64,000 nucleotides of DNA, from assembly GCF_002019695.1 (NCBI RefSeq), contig NZ_KV917376.1, forward strand, positions 1,691,047 through 1,755,046, read 5' to 3'. The stretch is from Evansella clarkii. GTDB taxonomy: Bacteria; Bacillota; Bacilli; Bacillales; Salisediminibacteriaceae. The notes under the pieces were generated by a model that saw only the letters and a program-made list of their open reading frames with translations, made no database searches and was not told where the DNA came from. Made by a program: the position numbers and the translations under genes. Of the stretch, positions 17,076 to 26,241 are shown piece by piece; position 1 is the stretch's first letter, and each line of letters starts with the position of its first letter.

Positions 17076-19472
17076 ATGGGGAAGAGGAGAGAATGGTTTC
17101 AAAAATTAACAGTAATCGCAGTAATTGTCGCTCTTTTTGGTTCTATGCTTTATGCAGGTGTTGGGGAAAGGACAGCTGCAGAACCGGAACCAGGTGAACC
17201 GATTGTGGAAGAGGAACTGCTCCACGCCCAACTGGAAGTGCCTGACGTGGAGGCAGCGATGAAAATCATGGAAATGGGAATTGAGTTTGACCATGGTATT
17301 CATGAGCATGACGGTGTTTACGAAGTGGAAGCAATGGTAACTCCTTCGGAAATTGAAAAACTGGAGAGTTACGGTATTGAGGTACACGACGTGTTGATGA
17401 CACAGCAGCTGTGGGAAGAAAGAGTAGAGGAAATGAATGTAACAATTCAGCAGAATGCAAGCATTCAGGCATCATCGGCTGACAGCGTGCAGATACTTCG
17501 CGCTGACCACTATACAAACCAGGCTGCAACGTTCCTCTATGTGGAAGCGAAGTCAAGTGCAGGAGCTGCATCCAGCACTTCGCTCAGAGCTACATGGATG
17601 GAGAATGGAGAAGAACGATCTGCAACGTTATCCCGCAGGTCCGATTACGGAGAATACTTATACCACTGGTTCGAGCTTACTGTAGACGAGGTTCCTGATA
17701 CAGTAACGGTGACAAGCAACCAGGGTGGATCGGCTACAGCCGAAGTTACGGAATGGCTTGGCGGGGAAAAGAGAGGTAATCCTAAAGAGCATTATGTAAC
17801 TGATTTCATAGATTCCTATATGACGCCAACTATGATTAATGAACGTATTGACCAGCTGGCAGCTGAATTCCCTGATCTCGTGGAAGTTATCGAAATGCCT
17901 CATAAAACGAACGGTTACCGCCGGCATGCTCAGGCAACCATGGGCGGATTCACTAATACGGCAGTAGTTGTTGCGTCGAAGGCATGGGGCCATGAAGGTG
18001 GTAACGGGCTGGAAGTAGAATTTGTAAATCCAGGCGAAGCCAATTCACCGCTGACAGTTACAACTGGGGATAATAAAGTGACTGTCAGCCTGGCAACGAA
18101 TGCTTCCGGAAGTCTGACAAGTACAGCAAGGCAGGTTGCTGAAGCACTTAGCAGAGAAGCGGGAGATCTTGTTTCCGCAAATACTTACCGTGGTAACACT
18201 GGGGCAGGAATTGCACAAGTCTGGTCATCAACTCTTACTGATGGTCTGAACGGACCGGAGTATGTTTCCCGTGAACCTGAAACGGTAAAAGCACTTCGTA
18301 TCGGCAAGACACGTGACGGGTCTAAACCAGGGGTGCTTGGTTATGCACAGGAGCACGCACGTGAGTGGGTAACTCCTCTTGTTGTCGTTGAAACTGCCGA
18401 GCGACTGCTCAGAAACTATGCTCATGACGGAGATACTAAGCGTCTCGTTAACAATCTGGATATTTTCCTGATTCCAATGGTTAACCCGGATGGAGCTAAC
18501 TACAGTTTTTATGATTACAATATGCAGCGAAGAAATATGACGAACTATTGCGGGCCTAACCAGTCAAACGATTTTGGCGCGAGAAATGCCTGGGGTGTTG
18601 ACTTAAACCGTAACCACTCTGTAGGAAGCATTCATGATGGTTTTGTGGGAGCTTCCTTAAGCTGTACGAGCGACACTTATGCAGGGCCGGAGATAAACTC
18701 TGAGCCGGAAGCGAAAAATATCGTATGGCTCGCTGACACATATGACAACCTGAAATTTGGTATGAACATCCACAGCCATGGCGGATATTTCATGTGGTCC
18801 CCTGGCGCATATGACACTAACCGTGAGACATTACCACGACCTACAGCAGGAGAAGAAGCATTCTACTGGGGTGCATCTGAACATATCTTAAAGAGAATTC
18901 AGGAACACCGCGGTACAGTAATTCGTCCTACACGTACTGGTCCTATTCCTGATGTACTTTACTCTGCTGCTGGTAACTCTGCCGACTACCTATGGTATGA
19001 AAAAGGCATCTACACATGGAACTTTGAAGTTGGCGCCCAGCTCTGGAATGGAAGACAATGGGTATCCGTCGGCTTCCAGCCAGCTTATGAAGAGGGGCAT
19101 GAAGAAGCGATGGAGTTCGCTAACGGTCTTATTGGTCTCCTGGAAGTTGCTTACCAGCATTCAAAAGATAAGCAGCCTCCGAAGTCTAACGCGGTACCTG
19201 GTAAAGGAACTTTCTCTGAGCCAGTAGAGGTGGCGTTCGAGCTAAGTGAGCCAGCTACTATCTACTACACACTTGATGGCAGCCGTCCGAACTTTGAATC
19301 TGCGAAACTCCAGCTTTCCGGAACGCGTGAACCAGCAGAGAAGCTCTTAATTGAGAAAACGACTACGATTAACTGGTTTTCTGTTGATCCGGCAGGAAAC
19401 GTAGAAAAGAACTATAACCCGTTAGGGAAAGGGAATAACTTTAATTCTGCAACGATAAGAATTAATAAGTAA
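17076..19472 (+). CDS. Secreted M14 zinc carboxypeptidase with an inserted beta domain and C-terminal chitobiase-type domain
   Basis: A 798-residue exported peptidase. A hydrophobic signal (about 10-28) precedes a propeptide-like region. Zinc and catalytic motifs of M14 are EHAREW (His427, Glu430), IPMVNPDGANYS, DLNRNHS, IHSHGGYF (third His) and the TWNFEVGA Glu. Between the strand VEVIEMPHKTNGY and the strand KALRIGK, about 100 residues (roughly 293-395) are inserted; they read AVVVASKAWGHEGGNG, then VEFVNPGEANSP, then a TSTARQVAEAL helix, and resemble beta domains seen in phage structural proteins. Residues about 705-795 (YYTLDGSRP) match a chitobiase/beta-hexosaminidase C-terminal domain. 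Extracellular peptide degradation is the likely role. Confidence 0.9.
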   Translation: MGKRREWFQKLTVIAVIVALFGSMLYAGVGERTAAEPEPGEPIVEEELLHAQLEVPDVEAAMKIMEMGIEFDHGIHEHDGVYEVEAMVTPSEIEKLESYGIEVHDVLMTQQLWEERVEEMNVTIQQNASIQASSADSVQILRADHYTNQAATFLYVEAKSSAGAASSTSLRATWMENGEERSATLSRRSDYGEYLYHWFELTVDEVPDTVTVTSNQGGSATAEVTEWLGGEKRGNPKEHYVTDFIDSYMTPTMINERIDQLAAEFPDLVEVIEMPHKTNGYRRHAQATMGGFTNTAVVVASKAWGHEGGNGLEVEFVNPGEANSPLTVTTGDNKVTVSLATNASGSLTSTARQVAEALSREAGDLVSANTYRGNTGAGIAQVWSSTLTDGLNGPEYVSREPETVKALRIGKTRDGSKPGVLGYAQEHAREWVTPLVVVETAERLLRNYAHDGDTKRLVNNLDIFLIPMVNPDGANYSFYDYNMQRRNMTNYCGPNQSNDFGARNAWGVDLNRNHSVGSIHDGFVGASLSCTSDTYAGPEINSEPEAKNIVWLADTYDNLKFGMNIHSHGGYFMWSPGAYDTNRETLPRPTAGEEAFYWGASEHILKRIQEHRGTVIRPTRTGPIPDVLYSAAGNSADYLWYEKGIYTWNFEVGAQLWNGRQWVSVGFQPAYEEGHEEAMEFANGLIGLLEVAYQHSKDKQPPKSNAVPGKGTFSEPVEVAFELSEPATIYYTLDGSRPNFESAKLQLSGTREPAEKLLIEKTTTINWFSVDPAGNVEKNYNPLGKGNNFNSATIRINK

Positions 19473-19483
19473 TCAATCCAGTG

Positions 19484-19528
19484 TCTGGCCCTTCAGCATT
19501 ATTGTGGGGCCAGGCACTTTATTTTTGT
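19484..19528 (+). terminator. Terminator of M14 carboxypeptidase
   Basis: AGTGTCTGGCCC pairs with GGGGCCAGGCACT, followed by TTATTTTTG. Confidence 0.85.
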
Positions 19529-19586
19529 GTTAAAATAAGATCCATGAATGCTGATTATTTAGATGCTTCAAAAACGGGGAGTTTTC

Positions 19587-20453
19587 ATGGATAAATTCAA
19601 ACTTTTATTTTTTAATTTACTGCCATTTTTAGTAGTTGCCTCAGTAATTTTTATTGCATCCTCACAGTCATCAGACGAACAGGATATCAGTCCGATTCTG
19701 GACCGGGTATCTGATGAAACAAGTCTGAGGGAAAGTATAGATTTAGGCAGAGGTATACTTGAATCCTTAGTTGCAAGAGGGATATTGTTTACGGAAAGCA
19801 ACCCGCTGCTCGCAGCGGGATTAATAGTGATCTTTCTCGTTATAATTACGGCCATTTTTTATAAATTTACTGATTCAGGGAAGCCTGCAAAAAAACGAAT
19901 AAGAAGTTCCATAGCTTTTACTGTCTTTTTAGGATTTTCTGGTCTGCTTCTCCTGGCCTTACTTAAAAGTGAAGCAGTAATCCTGATATTAAGAAACTAT
20001 ATCTCGTTTGATCATCTGCGTGCTGTTCTTCAGTATATCGATTTTACTTACGCGGGGACACGTGTAAACGTGGATTACTGGGGTGTAGAAGGTTTGCTGC
20101 AGTTCTTTATCAGAAAGTCTGCACACTTTATATTGTTTGCCCTGCTGGCCTTCTTCCTGTTCCTTACTTTGTTCAGGCTCAGCAGAAGAAAGTTCATCTC
20201 GTTTTTTCTAACCATGATATTTGTCGTTGCCTATGCTGCCCTGGATGAATATCGCCAGTCATTTATCCCTACCAGGTCCGCGCTTGTGGAGGATGTGATA
20301 CTGGATAGCGCCGGAGGCTTGTTTGGGGCCACGATAGCTTTTCTCAAGGTTTCCATTTTCAACAGGGGAGGCCGGGGAAAGAAGCCGAAGGGCCGGTCGA
20401 ATCGTGGAGCCGGTAACCCAAATACGAGAGTGGGCAGACGAAAAAAGCGATAA
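19587..20453 (+). CDS. VanZ-like membrane protein
   Basis: A 288-residue integral membrane protein of the VanZ family. The signature pieces are FIASSQSSDEQ after TM1, KSAHFILFALLAFF in the core, and DEYRQSFIPTRSALVEDVILDS followed by a last helix. It has an extra pair of helices (about 70-130) compared with short VanZ proteins. Role unknown; the archetype lowers teicoplanin susceptibility, which should not be assumed here. The start is placed at ATG 19587 (MDKFKLLFF) with GGGGAG upstream; the frame extends 24 bases further without a ribosome site. The basic tail (RGGRGKKPKGRSNRG) is unusual. Confidence 0.82.
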   Translation: MDKFKLLFFNLLPFLVVASVIFIASSQSSDEQDISPILDRVSDETSLRESIDLGRGILESLVARGILFTESNPLLAAGLIVIFLVIITAIFYKFTDSGKPAKKRIRSSIAFTVFLGFSGLLLLALLKSEAVILILRNYISFDHLRAVLQYIDFTYAGTRVNVDYWGVEGLLQFFIRKSAHFILFALLAFFLFLTLFRLSRRKFISFFLTMIFVVAYAALDEYRQSFIPTRSALVEDVILDSAGGLFGATIAFLKVSIFNRGGRGKKPKGRSNRGAGNPNTRVGRRKKR

Positions 20454-20466
20454 AAGTAATACTTGA

Positions 20467-20504
20467 AACAGCCAGGGAGGAGAGTTTCCCGGCTGTTTTT
20501 TTGG
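20467..20504 (+). terminator. Terminator of the VanZ-like gene
   Basis: AACAGCCAGGGA/TTTCCCGGCTGTT stem followed by a run of seven T. Confidence 0.85.
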
Positions 20505-20507
20505 GGT

Positions 20508-20650
20508 TATGAGGGTCTTGCATGCCCGAACTCGGGTATGAACCACGAGAAAGGCAACACTGGAGCATCCATCGTGCCCGAACTCCGTGGAAACTCCAGA
20601 GAAAGGCAACACTGGAGCATCCATCGTGCCCGAACTCAGGAAAAAGCTAA
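20508..20650. repeat. Mini-array of the 52 bp repeat family (3 units)
   Basis: GCCCGAACTC points fall at 20524, 20576 and 20628, exactly 52 bp apart. Units contain GAGAAAGGCAACACTGGAGC and match the first four units of the large array at 33.4 kb. The rest of this 501 bp gap (20651-20954) has nothing else recognisable. Confidence 0.85.
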
Positions 20651-20957
20651 GAGAAGGGTAATAACAAGAATAGTCCCGTGGATGCCCCTGACAATCCCGA
20701 ATGTTGATCTTCATAAAAAACCACTTTTCATAATCGAAAATCCCCTTTATAGAGACCATTACCCGAAAATTACAACCCTTCCAGAATAAAATAGCGGAAG
20801 ACAAATTAACCATACTTTAAGGAAATATCAGGAAATGCCCCGTTACAATTCGACGGGGAAAGTTCACCACTTTCGACACTTGAGAGAGTCCTTGTATTTT
20901 TACTAAAATTGGATAAAGTTAAAAGTTACAAATATTCTTAATTTTTGGAGGGGTTTG

Positions 20958-22427
20958 GTGAAGAAAAAAAGAGGATTGTTTGTAAAAGGTACACTCGTGG
21001 GAGTGCTTGCATTAGGAGCGATGGCCCCAGCAGGGTTTGCTCATGACGCTCTGGATGAGTCTTCAGCTCAGAAAGGTGAGAGATATGTATTCAGCAATGA
21101 TGAGCTCCCGAATTTGAGTGACCCGTACATAGGTGGGAGTAAGCAGTTTTCCAACCTGAGGGAAGCTGCGTCAATTCAGCTTACTGAGCTGGATGGCAGA
21201 CAAAATAACGCAGCAGACGTTTATGCACATAAGGGATTCGCATATGTGGGGACACATACTGCCAACGGTGCTGAAGGCGGAGTAAGAGTATTTGATATGA
21301 AGGATCCGGAAAATCCGGAAGAAGTGGCTGTATTCGGCCATGATGATGTACCAGGCGCCTGGCATGAGAAGGTTATCGTTAAAAGCGTTAACACCCCTGA
21401 CTTTAAAGGAGATCTGGCTGTGGTAAGTGTACAGCAGCTGAACAGAAATGCTGATACTTCCGGCGGCACTTTGCTTTACGATGTGACAGATCCACATAAT
21501 CCGGAAAAACTGGGTTACTGGGAAACTTATGCAGATACCCGCGGTACTCACGAACTATATTTAACAACACAAGGAAACAGAGCATTACTGCTTACTTCTA
21601 ATCCGTATGCTGATTATTACAGCACGACAATTGACGCTGTAGACGAAGAAGAGCGCAGAATGGATTTTGCTATTGTTGATGTATCAAATCCGGCAGAACC
21701 GGAAACATTGTGGGAATTCGACCCAAGAACACTTCCGGAAGTACCTGAAGATTTCAATGGTTATAACTGGGTGGACGAGCATGGGAAAACAAGAGCAGTG
21801 TTCAATCATAGTGTAATCACTGACAATAACGGACAGTATGCTTATGTATCCATGTGGGATCTTGGTACCCTCATTTTCGATATTACAGACCCTGAAAATC
21901 CAGAGTATATCTCCCGTACAGACTATGCTTCTGACCAGCAAGGAGCTGCTCACTCAGCTGCACTTGCAAGAGGCGGAAACATTCTTATTGAAACAAGAGA
22001 AGTATCGAATCCGGTGAGAGAAGGATTTGAATCGGCTTATGGGTACACACGTATTTTTGACATCAGCGACAAGTCCAATCCGGAACTGCTGAGCGAGTTC
22101 AAAACAGATTTAACATACCAGGTAGAGGACGGAACAACATTTGCAAATACGGTTCATGATCCTAAAGTCCGCGGTAACATGCTTTACCTGAGCTATTATG
22201 CCGGCGGCGTCGTAATGGTTGATATTTCTGATCCGGCCAACCCGGAGAAGATCGGACAGTACACACCTGAGCAGGCAGATGTATGGGGAGTTTTCGTGGA
22301 CAGAAACTACATCCTCGCTTCTGACATGGGACAAGGCCTGAAAGTGCTGCAAAGAAACAACGGCGGCGGAAATAACGGAAACAACGGAAACAATGGGAAT
22401 GCTCACGGGCATACACAAGGAAGATAA
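20958..22427 (+). CDS. Secreted LVIVD-repeat beta-propeller protein (paralogue 1 of 3)
   Basis: A 489-residue exported protein with a signal peptide ending near FAHDA and a run of LVIVD repeats, each of the form YVGTH/YVSMWD - GGVRVFDMKDPENP - EVAVFG, typical of choice-of-anchor B proteins that fold as beta propellers. Strongly conserved blocks shared with the two paralogues are NAADVYAHKGFAY, THELYLTTQGNRALL and AHSAALARGGNILIETREV. The C-terminus is an Asn/Gly/His-rich tail. Function is unknown, possibly cell-surface binding. The start is GTG 20958 (TTG 20955 is an alternative) after TGGAGGGG. A terminator follows. Confidence 0.85.
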   Translation: MKKKRGLFVKGTLVGVLALGAMAPAGFAHDALDESSAQKGERYVFSNDELPNLSDPYIGGSKQFSNLREAASIQLTELDGRQNNAADVYAHKGFAYVGTHTANGAEGGVRVFDMKDPENPEEVAVFGHDDVPGAWHEKVIVKSVNTPDFKGDLAVVSVQQLNRNADTSGGTLLYDVTDPHNPEKLGYWETYADTRGTHELYLTTQGNRALLLTSNPYADYYSTTIDAVDEEERRMDFAIVDVSNPAEPETLWEFDPRTLPEVPEDFNGYNWVDEHGKTRAVFNHSVITDNNGQYAYVSMWDLGTLIFDITDPENPEYISRTDYASDQQGAAHSAALARGGNILIETREVSNPVREGFESAYGYTRIFDISDKSNPELLSEFKTDLTYQVEDGTTFANTVHDPKVRGNMLYLSYYAGGVVMVDISDPANPEKIGQYTPEQADVWGVFVDRNYILASDMGQGLKVLQRNNGGGNNGNNGNNGNAHGHTQGR

Positions 22428-22433
22428 CTAAAT

Positions 22434-22475
22434 TAAAAAGCAGGAGCCATTATCAGAAATGGCTCCTGCTTTTAA
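22434..22475. terminator. Bidirectional terminator, LVIVD-1 / xylosidase side
   Basis: AAAAGCAGGAGCCAT pairs perfectly with ATGGCTCCTGCTTTT around a short loop. Confidence 0.9.
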
Positions 22476-22481
22476 CTTTGT

Positions 22482-22632
22482 CCCGATGAAAACGTCCGTA
22501 AAACTCCCACCACAAAACATGAGTTGAACCGGTGATGTTCAGGTGGGAGATAACGGACGCTAACATCCCGATTGGTTCAACTAACAATCAGTGGGGGATG
22601 AACAAACTCCCACTGATTGAAGGTTCACTTTA
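22482..22632 (+). repeat. Two-hairpin dispersed element, copy 1
   Basis: A 151 bp copy of a four-member family. The first hairpin pairs CGTCCGTaaAACTCCCACC with GGTGGGAGATAACGGACG; the second pairs AATCAGTGGGGG with CTCCCACTGATT. Conserved between them is GCTAACATCCCGATTGG, and the element ends TTCACTTTAT. Its right end overlaps the last bases of the xylosidase gene. Confidence 0.85.
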
Positions 22633-24244
22633 TCTTATTTTTTTCCTTGTAAACGAAATAATCAAAATCAGCAGAGAGGTTTTCACCTGATGTGTCCTGG
22701 CACTGCATGCCTACGAATGCCCCAGTGAAGAATCCGCCGCCCTGGATATAGTCATCTGAAAGCTTGTAAGAATGGAAATCAACCGGGATTTCCGTCCAGC
22801 TGCTTCCGTCAAAAGAGTAAGAGTAGCGGTAGGTATTTGTTTTTACATCTACTTTCAGGTGTACATATTCCACATCATCAGGAACCTCAATTTCATTACC
22901 CTTTAATGGCTGGTCAAAGGAAAAATTATCGCATATAGTGATGTCGAGAATTCTTCCTTTATCTTCGTGCCATGTAACCTGGAGGGCTGTCCAGTTCTGC
23001 GTGTTGTAGTAGTTTACAAGGCCTGCTGCCTGCTGGAAAGATTCAGGCTGGAATGCTACCTTTGTTTCCGCTGTGAAGTTAAAGTGCTGCCAGCGTCTTG
23101 CTACAAATGCCTGAGTGTGTTTGGATGTTAAAGATTCTTTTCCGTACAAACGGAGATGGCCAGGATTATCCTTTAAGGACACTGTTTCTTCCCCAAGAGG
23201 TATACGCAGTGTCTGGAAATGCAAGCTTAGCTCGTCTCCATCGAAATCATCCTGAACAACAGGATCCTCATCCCATTTGACTTCTTCAATTGCCGGTCCT
23301 TCGATTTCCATGGACGGCTGGTTTCCACCGACAACATATGGCCAGTCTTCTCTCCACTCAAGGCGCTGGATCGCTGTTTCACGTCCTAACGGGCAGTATC
23401 CTCTAGGGTCAAGAAGCGGCTTGTTTTCCTGAGGCAGCGGTCTTCCTGTTAAGTGAACAAGGAACCATTCATCCGTGTGAGTCTGCACGATGGAAGCATG
23501 TCCGGCTTTTTGAAGCGGATTCCTTGGATAAGGGAAAGACGTAATTAACGGATTTTCCGGATGCACCTCATACGGCCCGCGCAAGTCTTTTGATCTGGCG
23601 ATAGTTGCCTGGTGGTCATATTTAGTACCGCCCTCGGCAGTTAACAGATAATAATAGCCATTTAATTTATATAAATGAGGAGCTTCCGTAAGCATTACAT
23701 CTGTACCTTTAAAAATAATATCCTTTTTACCCACAAGCTTCTGTTCTTCCACACTGTACTCCTGAAGTACAATACCGTAAAAATTATGGTGGGAAATACG
23801 GTGATCCCACACCATGTTAACGAGATATTTTTTCCCGTCATCATCATGGAAAAGGGAAGGGTCGAATCCTGAGCTGTTCAAACGGACAGGCTCAGACCAT
23901 TCTCCATCAATCGTATCGCATGTAACTAAATAGTTATGGCTGTCCTTCCACTGGCCTTCTGTTACTTTTACATCCGTATAGATAAGCCAGAATTTGCCGT
24001 CACTGTAGGAGAGGGCAGGGGCCCAGATACCGCCGGAATCAGGATTTCCTAGCATATTCAGCTGGCTGAGACGGTTCAGCGGGCGTGAAACGAGCTTCCA
24101 GTTTTTCAGATCTTTAGAATGATAGATACCCACGCCAGGGAACCACTCAAAAGTAGAAACAGCAATATAGTAATCTTCGCCGGCACGGCAAATGCTTGGG
24201 TCAGGGTTGAAGCCTGTTAAAATAGGGTTCTGAATTGTTGTCAT
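22625..24244 (-). CDS. xynB: GH43 beta-xylosidase / arabinofuranosidase
   Basis: A 539-residue cytoplasmic glycosidase expected to release xylose from xylo-oligosaccharides. The start at 24244 ([17 protein letters not shown]) has AAAGGTGG upstream; a longer frame lacks a ribosome site. FNPDPSICR near residue 13-21 carries the catalytic base Asp, and [21 protein letters not shown] carries the general acid Glu. The five-bladed propeller is followed by the C-terminal beta-sandwich (about 330-539) typical of Bacillus XynB. It lies beside xylR and the sugar ABC genes. The stop codon lies inside a dispersed repeat element, so the last codons may have been altered by its insertion. Confidence 0.92.
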   Translation of the reverse strand: MTTIQNPILTGFNPDPSICRAGEDYYIAVSTFEWFPGVGIYHSKDLKNWKLVSRPLNRLSQLNMLGNPDSGGIWAPALSYSDGKFWLIYTDVKVTEGQWKDSHNYLVTCDTIDGEWSEPVRLNSSGFDPSLFHDDDGKKYLVNMVWDHRISHHNFYGIVLQEYSVEEQKLVGKKDIIFKGTDVMLTEAPHLYKLNGYYYLLTAEGGTKYDHQATIARSKDLRGPYEVHPENPLITSFPYPRNPLQKAGHASIVQTHTDEWFLVHLTGRPLPQENKPLLDPRGYCPLGRETAIQRLEWREDWPYVVGGNQPSMEIEGPAIEEVKWDEDPVVQDDFDGDELSLHFQTLRIPLGEETVSLKDNPGHLRLYGKESLTSKHTQAFVARRWQHFNFTAETKVAFQPESFQQAAGLVNYYNTQNWTALQVTWHEDKGRILDITICDNFSFDQPLKGNEIEVPDDVEYVHLKVDVKTNTYRYSYSFDGSSWTEIPVDFHSYKLSDDYIQGGGFFTGAFVGMQCQDTSGENLSADFDYFVYKEKNKIK

Positions 24245-24347
24245 TGTTAACATCCACCTTTGTCTAAAAGTTTCGTTTAGCTTTAATAAAAAAATAATAC
24301 GAGTATCCCTTTTGCTCAGAATCATCATTATTACTTTAAATAAAATG

Positions 24348-24555
24348 TGTTAATGAGCTCTGCACAAACTCGCTTTCCTCGGGCAACGGCTCAGCCTCCT
24401 CGGAAAAAAAGCGTGTCTCTTCCTCTGCGAGCATTTCTTAGAAGCGTATACGTCGAGACAACACGCAGCGGATTCGTGAGGCAACGCTCGTTCCTGCGGG
24501 GTCTTCGGCCGTTGCTTTTCCCGAAGGAGTCTCCTTTGTTCCGATCTCATTAACA
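24348..24555. repeat. Long hairpin-like intergenic element, copy 1
   Basis: A 208 bp element bounded by the inverted pair TGTTAATGAG/CTCATTAACA. The core contains CTTTCCTCGGGCAACGGCTC and, later, CGGCCGTTGCTTTTCCCGAA, which pair with each other. Related cores with different outer arms are at 47.6 and 55.1 kb. Such GC-richer repeats are common between genes in Bacillaceae. The rest of the gap holds nothing else recognisable. Confidence 0.75.
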
Positions 24556-24697
24556 TCTCTGTTATAAATGAATTTTATAGACATTCTGAGCTAATGACAT
24601 AGTCATTAAAAATAAAAGTTGTAAAACCAGTGTCAACCCTTACATAATAAGGAAAAATGATTAAGGCTCTTTTCGTATTAACAGGCTGGGGGCTGAA

Positions 24698-25885
24698 TTA
24701 ATTTTCCTCAAGGTTTACTGAAAGGAAATTCTCGGCCGCAAAAGCAGCGACTCCAAGGGCTGCAGAGCGCTTTTCAAGTTTTGAAAAATGAAGCTGTAAA
24801 TCTTTTTTATGTGTGGCAAGTGCATACTCGCCAACATGCTTTTTTAAAGGTTCCTTCAGCCACTTTTGCAGGACAGCGAGGCGGTTGCCTAAAATAATCT
24901 GTTCCGGATTAAACGTGTTGATAATATTATTAAGCCCCGTAACTAAATTTTTCCCTACTTCTTCTATAACTTGTAAAACCTCCTCGTCTCCTGCTTCAGC
25001 AAGCCTGACGATCTGCTCTAAAGTTAATTCATTTCCATTTTCAGGAGTAATTCCTTTTTTCAGTGCAAGCTGGATCAGAGCCTGTTCAGAGGCATACAAT
25101 TCCCAGCATCCTTTATTGCCGCATTTACAGACAGGGCCTTCAAAGTTAATTGTCATGTGGCCAAGCTCTCCGGAAAGGCCGTTATGCCCCTTGTACAGTT
25201 TTTCGTTTAATATCAGCCCAACACCAATCCCAATACCGCAGCTTACATAAACGATGTCGCTGCATTCTTTCCCTGCTCCGAATTTTTTCTCCCCATAAGC
25301 ACCTGCATTTGCTTCATTTTTAATCTTAACTGGAATTTTATATTTTTCTTCTATCAAACTCTTTAAATCTATGTCTTTCCAGTGAAGGTTAGGTGCCATG
25401 AGAACTTCGCCTGTCATACTGACTGTACCAGGAACCCCGATACCGATGCCGACTACTCCATATGGGCTTGGCGGCATCACGCTCTTTAAATCATCAATAA
25501 TACTGAAAAGAAGTTCAGTCGTCTGCGAGAAAGTGAGATTTTTTACTTTTATCAGTTTTTCTTCGCAGATAGTGCCCTGCAGATCAGTCAGGATAGCGAG
25601 GATATAATTTACGCCAATATCAATACCGATAGAATATCCTGCTGACTGATTGAAAAGAAGCATAACAGGTCTTCTTCCGCCGCTTGATACCCCTGGGCCG
25701 GACTCGAGTATTAAATGCTCTTCCAGCAGTTCATTTACAAGAGAGGATACCGTGCCTTTATTCAGGCCAGTCTGGCTGGCGATATCCGCTCTTGATAGGG
25801 GGGCGGACTCTTTGATAGAGTCCAGCACCAAAGCTTTGTTCCTCTTTTTCACTACATGCTGATTGAAGGTCTGGATCATTTTCAT
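24698..25885 (-). CDS. xylR: Xylose operon repressor XylR (ROK family)
   Basis: A xylose-responsive repressor. The N-terminal winged-helix domain (PLSRADIASQTGLNKGTVSS) is followed by SSGGRRPVMLLFN and a ROK sugar-binding domain with IGIDIGVNYILAILTDL, GIGIGVPGTVS, EANAGAYGEKKFGA and the zinc motif CKCGNKGCWELYASE. Alignment by eye with Bacillus XylR is close throughout. The start is uncertain: 25885 or 25879 gives the usual N-terminus, while a longer frame to 26035 would add a hydrophobic segment foreign to this family. It should bind the palindromes at 26147-26167 and 30389-30415. Confidence 0.9.
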   Translation of the reverse strand: MKMIQTFNQHVVKKRNKALVLDSIKESAPLSRADIASQTGLNKGTVSSLVNELLEEHLILESGPGVSSGGRRPVMLLFNQSAGYSIGIDIGVNYILAILTDLQGTICEEKLIKVKNLTFSQTTELLFSIIDDLKSVMPPSPYGVVGIGIGVPGTVSMTGEVLMAPNLHWKDIDLKSLIEEKYKIPVKIKNEANAGAYGEKKFGAGKECSDIVYVSCGIGIGVGLILNEKLYKGHNGLSGELGHMTINFEGPVCKCGNKGCWELYASEQALIQLALKKGITPENGNELTLEQIVRLAEAGDEEVLQVIEEVGKNLVTGLNNIINTFNPEQIILGNRLAVLQKWLKEPLKKHVGEYALATHKKDLQLHFSKLEKRSAALGVAAFAAENFLSVNLEEN

Positions 25886-26094
25886 TTTTTGTTCCACGCT
25901 TTCCACCATATTTTTGGCTGACCATACAGCCAATATTTTAACTAGACTAACAAAGAAAATTAACAGATGTCCAAGAAAGCTGCCTGTTTTTTGTGAAAAC
26001 TTTGTTAACTTTGCGTCAGGAACATGGACTTTCACTTTACAGGCGGCTTTCAGAATCGGTAACTAAAAATACAGATAGTATATACAGCAGGGGT

Positions 26095-26108
26095 TGTAAG
26101 CGCTATCT
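26095..26108 (+). promoter_or_regulatory. cre-like (CcpA) site upstream of the xylo-oligosaccharide transporter
   Basis: TGTAAGCGCTATCT fits the Bacillus catabolite-responsive element (TGWAARCGYTWNCW) at nearly all positions and lies before the binding-protein gene. Confidence 0.6.
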
Positions 26109-26146
26109 TTCTATTCCAGTATACCAGATATATTTTTATTATATAC

Positions 26147-26167
26147 TTTGTTTATCCACTAGACAAA
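26147..26167 (+). promoter_or_regulatory. XylR-type operator upstream of the sugar-binding protein gene
   Basis: Inverted halves TTTGTTTA and TAGACAAA with a 5 bp centre. The half-sites resemble those of the stronger operator before xylA. Confidence 0.65.
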
Positions 26168-26241
26168 CCATCTTTTACGTGATATTCTATTTTTGAAGTT
26201 AGCAAACGGCTGACTTTTCGAAAAATAAAGGGGGTAACATA

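Noticed and set aside
20259-20813. 184-codon minus-strand frame
   Set aside because: It overlaps the VanZ-like gene and runs through the terminator and 52 bp units; composition is not protein-like.
24347-24556. Mirror 68-codon frames on both strands
   Set aside because: They arise from the inverted-repeat structure of the intergenic element; no ribosome sites.
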